A stretch of DNA of 6,194 nucleotides, from contig JACCXP010000360.1 in NCBI GenBank assembly GCA_013696905.1, positions 1 through 6,194 on the forward strand, written 5' to 3'. The notes under the pieces were generated by a model. It saw only the letters and a program-made list of their open reading frames with translations, was not told the origin of the DNA and searched no databases. The position numbers and the translations under genes are program-made. This stretch comes from Thermoleophilaceae bacterium. Lineage in GTDB: Bacteria > Actinomycetota > Thermoleophilia > Solirubrobacterales > Thermoleophilaceae. Positions 4,547 through 6,194 of the stretch are shown here, piece after piece. Within the stretch, counting starts at the first letter, position 1; every line of letters begins with the position of its first letter.

Positions 4547-5950
4547 ATGGCCCACAACTTCCTCAGCTCCAACCGTGACCAACCGATGCTGCTGCCACCA
4601 GACCTTCGCGACTGGCTCGACGAGGGCCACCTGGCCTGGTTCGTGATCGAGGCGATCGAGGAGCTCGACCTCGACGCCTTCTACTCCTCCTATCGCTCCG
4701 ACGGCCACGGCCGGGCAGCCCACGACCCCAAGATGATGCTGACCCTGCTCGCCTACGCCTATTGCGTTGGCGAGCGCTCCTCGCGTGGCATCGAGCGCCG
4801 CTGCCGGGAGGACGTCGCCTTCCGGGTGATCACCGCCAACCAGGCGCCCGATCACGCCACGATCGCCCGCTTCCGCGTCCGCCACGAGCGGGCCGTCGCC
4901 GATCTCTTCGGCCAGGTCCTGGGCCTCTGCGCCGGGGCCGGATTGGTCGAGGTCGGGGTGATCGCCGTCGACGGCAGCAAGTTCGCCGCCATGGCGAGCG
5001 ACCGCGCCACCCGCAGCTACGAGCAGATCGCCGAGGAGATCCTCGCCGAGGCTGGCCGCATCGACGCCGCCGAGCACGAGATCCACGGCCAGGCGCGCGG
5101 AGACGAGCTACCCGAGCACCTCGCCCGCCGCGAGGGCAGGCGGGCTTGGCTTCGGGAGGCAAAGCAGCGGCTGGACGTCGAGAGAGCCGAGCGGGAGGAG
5201 TCGATTCCAAGGGCCCGCGAGAAACGGCTCGAACTCTGCCATCGGCGGCTGATCGAGGACTGGCAGACCGAGCGCCAGGCCAATCGCGACTACGAGGCCT
5301 ATCGCGAGCGGGGCGTCCGCGAGCGCGGCAAGCAGGGGATGGGCTCACCGCCCAAGCCGGTCGAGCCGGCGCCCACTCCCGCCGGCAAGATCAACACCTC
5401 CGACCCCGACGCCCGGCGGATGAAGGCCGGTCGGAGCTTCATCCCCGCCTACAACGCCCAAGCCGTGACCACCGAGAACCAGATCGTCGTCGCCGCCGAG
5501 ATCACCACCGAGGGAGTGGACTTCGAACAGCTCGAGCCGATGATCGGCGCCGCCGAGCAAGAGCTCCAAGCAGCGGGCGTCAGCGAGCGGCCCGAGGTCG
5601 TGTTGGCCGACGCCGGCTATTGGTCAAACGGCCACATCGACTCCCTCCGCGAGCGGGGCATGACCCCGATCGTCGCCCCCGACACCACCCGCAATCGCCC
5701 CCGAAAGACACGCCTCGGCGGACCCTATGACTTCATGCGAAGGGTGATCGCCACCGAGGCTGGTGGCGACCTCTACTCACGCCGGCAGTGGATGGTCGAG
5801 CCCGTCTTTGCCCAGATCAAGGCGAACCGGCGGATCGGACGCTTCAAACGAAGAGGCCGGGCTGCCGCGCGCTCGGAATGGCGCCTGATTGCGGCCACTC
5901 ACAACCTGCTGAAGCTCCACCGACACTCCCTGGGCGCCGCCACAGCCTGA
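4547..5950 (+). CDS. IS1182 family transposase
   Basis: A 467-residue DDE transposase of the IS1182 family, which cuts and joins the ends of its own insertion sequence. The N-terminal DUF772-type region runs from about residue 10 to 125 (LLPPDLRDWLDEGHLAWFV, then YCVGERSSRGIERRCREDVA and PDHATIARFR). The catalytic triad is intact: D142 in VIAVDGSKF, D355 in VVLADAGYWSNG, and E418 in QWMVEPVFAQIK. A strongly charged, probably coiled-coil stretch (about 165-265, rich in Arg and Glu) interrupts the catalytic domain, as is usual in this family. I chose ATG 4547 because MAHNFLSSNRDQPMLLPP is the family-type start and AGGAAA lies about 10 nt upstream; an in-frame ATG at 4466 would add 27 unrelated residues across the hairpin. 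There is no frameshift or internal stop, so the enzyme is likely active or only recently immobile. Confidence 0.95.
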   Translation: MAHNFLSSNRDQPMLLPPDLRDWLDEGHLAWFVIEAIEELDLDAFYSSYRSDGHGRAAHDPKMMLTLLAYAYCVGERSSRGIERRCREDVAFRVITANQAPDHATIARFRVRHERAVADLFGQVLGLCAGAGLVEVGVIAVDGSKFAAMASDRATRSYEQIAEEILAEAGRIDAAEHEIHGQARGDELPEHLARREGRRAWLREAKQRLDVERAEREESIPRAREKRLELCHRRLIEDWQTERQANRDYEAYRERGVRERGKQGMGSPPKPVEPAPTPAGKINTSDPDARRMKAGRSFIPAYNAQAVTTENQIVVAAEITTEGVDFEQLEPMIGAAEQELQAAGVSERPEVVLADAGYWSNGHIDSLRERGMTPIVAPDTTRNRPRKTRLGGPYDFMRRVIATEAGGDLYSRRQWMVEPVFAQIKANRRIGRFKRRGRAAARSEWRLIAATHNLLKLHRHSLGAATA

Positions 5951-6015
5951 TCGGGGGCCGTCGGGCGTGCCATCTTGGTGAGTGCCTGTTTGTCGTCCCC
6001 TGGCGCTCGAGTCCG

Positions 6016-6036
6016 TGCCGTTTGTGCGACAGCCTC
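6016..6036 (-). repeat. Right inverted repeat of the IS1182-type element
   Basis: Read on the complement this is GAGGCTGTCGCACAAA followed by C and GGCA, matching 3424-3444 at 20 of 21 positions. It starts 65 nt after the transposase stop, the expected place for the right end. It also forms one arm of the larger palindrome at 6020-6057. Confidence 0.75.
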
Positions 6037-6057
6037 TACGGTGGCTGTTGCACAAAC
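6020..6057. repeat. Abutting inverted IS-end sequences (15-bp arms, 8-nt gap)
   Basis: GTTTGTGCGACAGCC (6020-6034) and GGCTGTTGCACAAAC (6043-6057) are reverse complements with one mismatch, separated by TCTACGGT. The left arm is the right end of the transposase element; the right arm has the form of another element's end facing outward. It may be the junction of two neighbouring insertions, a right-end/left-end junction from a tandem or circular intermediate, or a strong hairpin. Confidence 0.7.
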
Positions 6058-6194
6058 CCTCGGCGAGCTCCCTACATCCGTTCGAAGGGGTGAGCTCCGA
6101 AAACTCCGAGTTCGTCGTCGCACACCGCTCGCCGCTAGCGGTGCGCCGCTCCGGCGCGCCAGGACCCACTTACGCGAGCGCGCGGCGCCATTTC
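6058..6194. other. Right-edge region, no gene recognised
   Basis: No convincing coding sequence is present. If the end-like sequence at 6043-6057 belongs to a second IS, this is its subterminal DNA and its transposase would lie beyond the window. The stretch contains GAGCTCC twice (6065-6071 and 6092-6098). It also holds a 7-bp hairpin, CACCGCT (6123-6129) with AGCGGTG (6137-6143) around a 7-nt loop, which could be terminator-like. Confidence 0.4.

Larger units (their letters stand above)
3424..6036 (+). mobile_element. Candidate 2.6-kb IS1182-type element carrying an ADP-ribosylglycohydrolase gene
   Basis: The boundaries are the near-perfect 21-bp inverted repeats at 3424-3444 and 6016-6036. 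Inside are two + strand genes: an ADP-ribosylglycohydrolase and a full-length IS1182-family transposase whose stop lies 65 nt before the right repeat. IS1182 elements are normally about 1.5-1.9 kb with the transposase alone, so 2613 bp with a passenger gene would be unusual. The simpler alternative is a 1.54-kb element from about 4494, where GGCTCTCGCGCAA resembles the repeat imperfectly, to 6036, with the 3424 copy a relic of another element. No clear target-site duplication supports either boundary. That an IS with its right end at 6036 is present is nearly certain; where its left end lies is the open question. Confidence 0.5.

Noticed and set aside
4762..5730. 322-codon + strand ORF inside the transposase gene
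   Set aside because: It is a shifted frame of the transposase, made largely of Arg, Pro, Gly and Ala, while the main frame carries the complete DDE triad.
6182..6194. 13-bp direct repeat GCGGCGCCATTTC shared with 2508-2520
   Set aside because: A match of this length is close to what chance allows in a 6-kb GC-rich window, and the second copy is cut by the window edge, so no extension can be judged.
1..6194. CRISPR array or tandem repeat array
   Set aside because: No regularly spaced repeats were seen anywhere in the window.

Overview
The window is a very GC-rich stretch with an actinobacterial look. Signs of this are the strong G/C bias at third codon positions, GTG starts, long spurious ORFs opposite real genes, and several genes whose start codon lies only 6-7 nt after a TAnnnT-like -10 element, as in leaderless transcription. 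Gene content (a short-type BKACE enzyme, an aldo/keto reductase, a FitA-like VapBC pair, an ADP-ribosylglycohydrolase and an IS1182-type transposase) fits a soil actinobacterium. Thermoleophilia/Solirubrobacterales is my guess, but taxonomy cannot be fixed from this sequence alone.

Layout, all intact genes on the + strand: 1-78, start region of the first gene; 79-795, beta-keto acid cleavage enzyme; 796-900, a perfect 8-bp hairpin followed by a promoter; 901-1989, aldo/keto reductase; 1990-2558, no intact gene, but the minus strand carries a decayed N-terminal fragment of what looks like a metallo-beta-lactamase-fold protein; 2559-2789 and 2786-3178, VapB-type antitoxin and VapC-type PIN toxin overlapping by 4 nt; 3179-3423, non-coding with weak hairpins; 3530-4447, ADP-ribosylglycohydrolase; 4547-5950, full-length IS1182-family transposase; 5951-6194, IS right end and an adjoining second IS-like end.

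The left part looks like ordinary metabolic genes with their own promoters. From about 2.0 kb onward the region looks accessory: a gene ruin, a toxin-antitoxin pair, then insertion-sequence material.

The most notable signal is a 21-bp inverted repeat (20 of 21 positions identical) at 3424-3444 and 6016-6036. It brackets both the transposase and the ADP-ribosylglycohydrolase gene. If these are the real ends, this is a 2.6-kb insertion sequence carrying a passenger ADP-ribosylglycohydrolase. A conventional 1.5-kb element starting near 4494 with a degenerate left end is the competing reading. Immediately outside the right end, a near-identical end sequence in the opposite orientation sits 8 nt away, so two IS ends abut.
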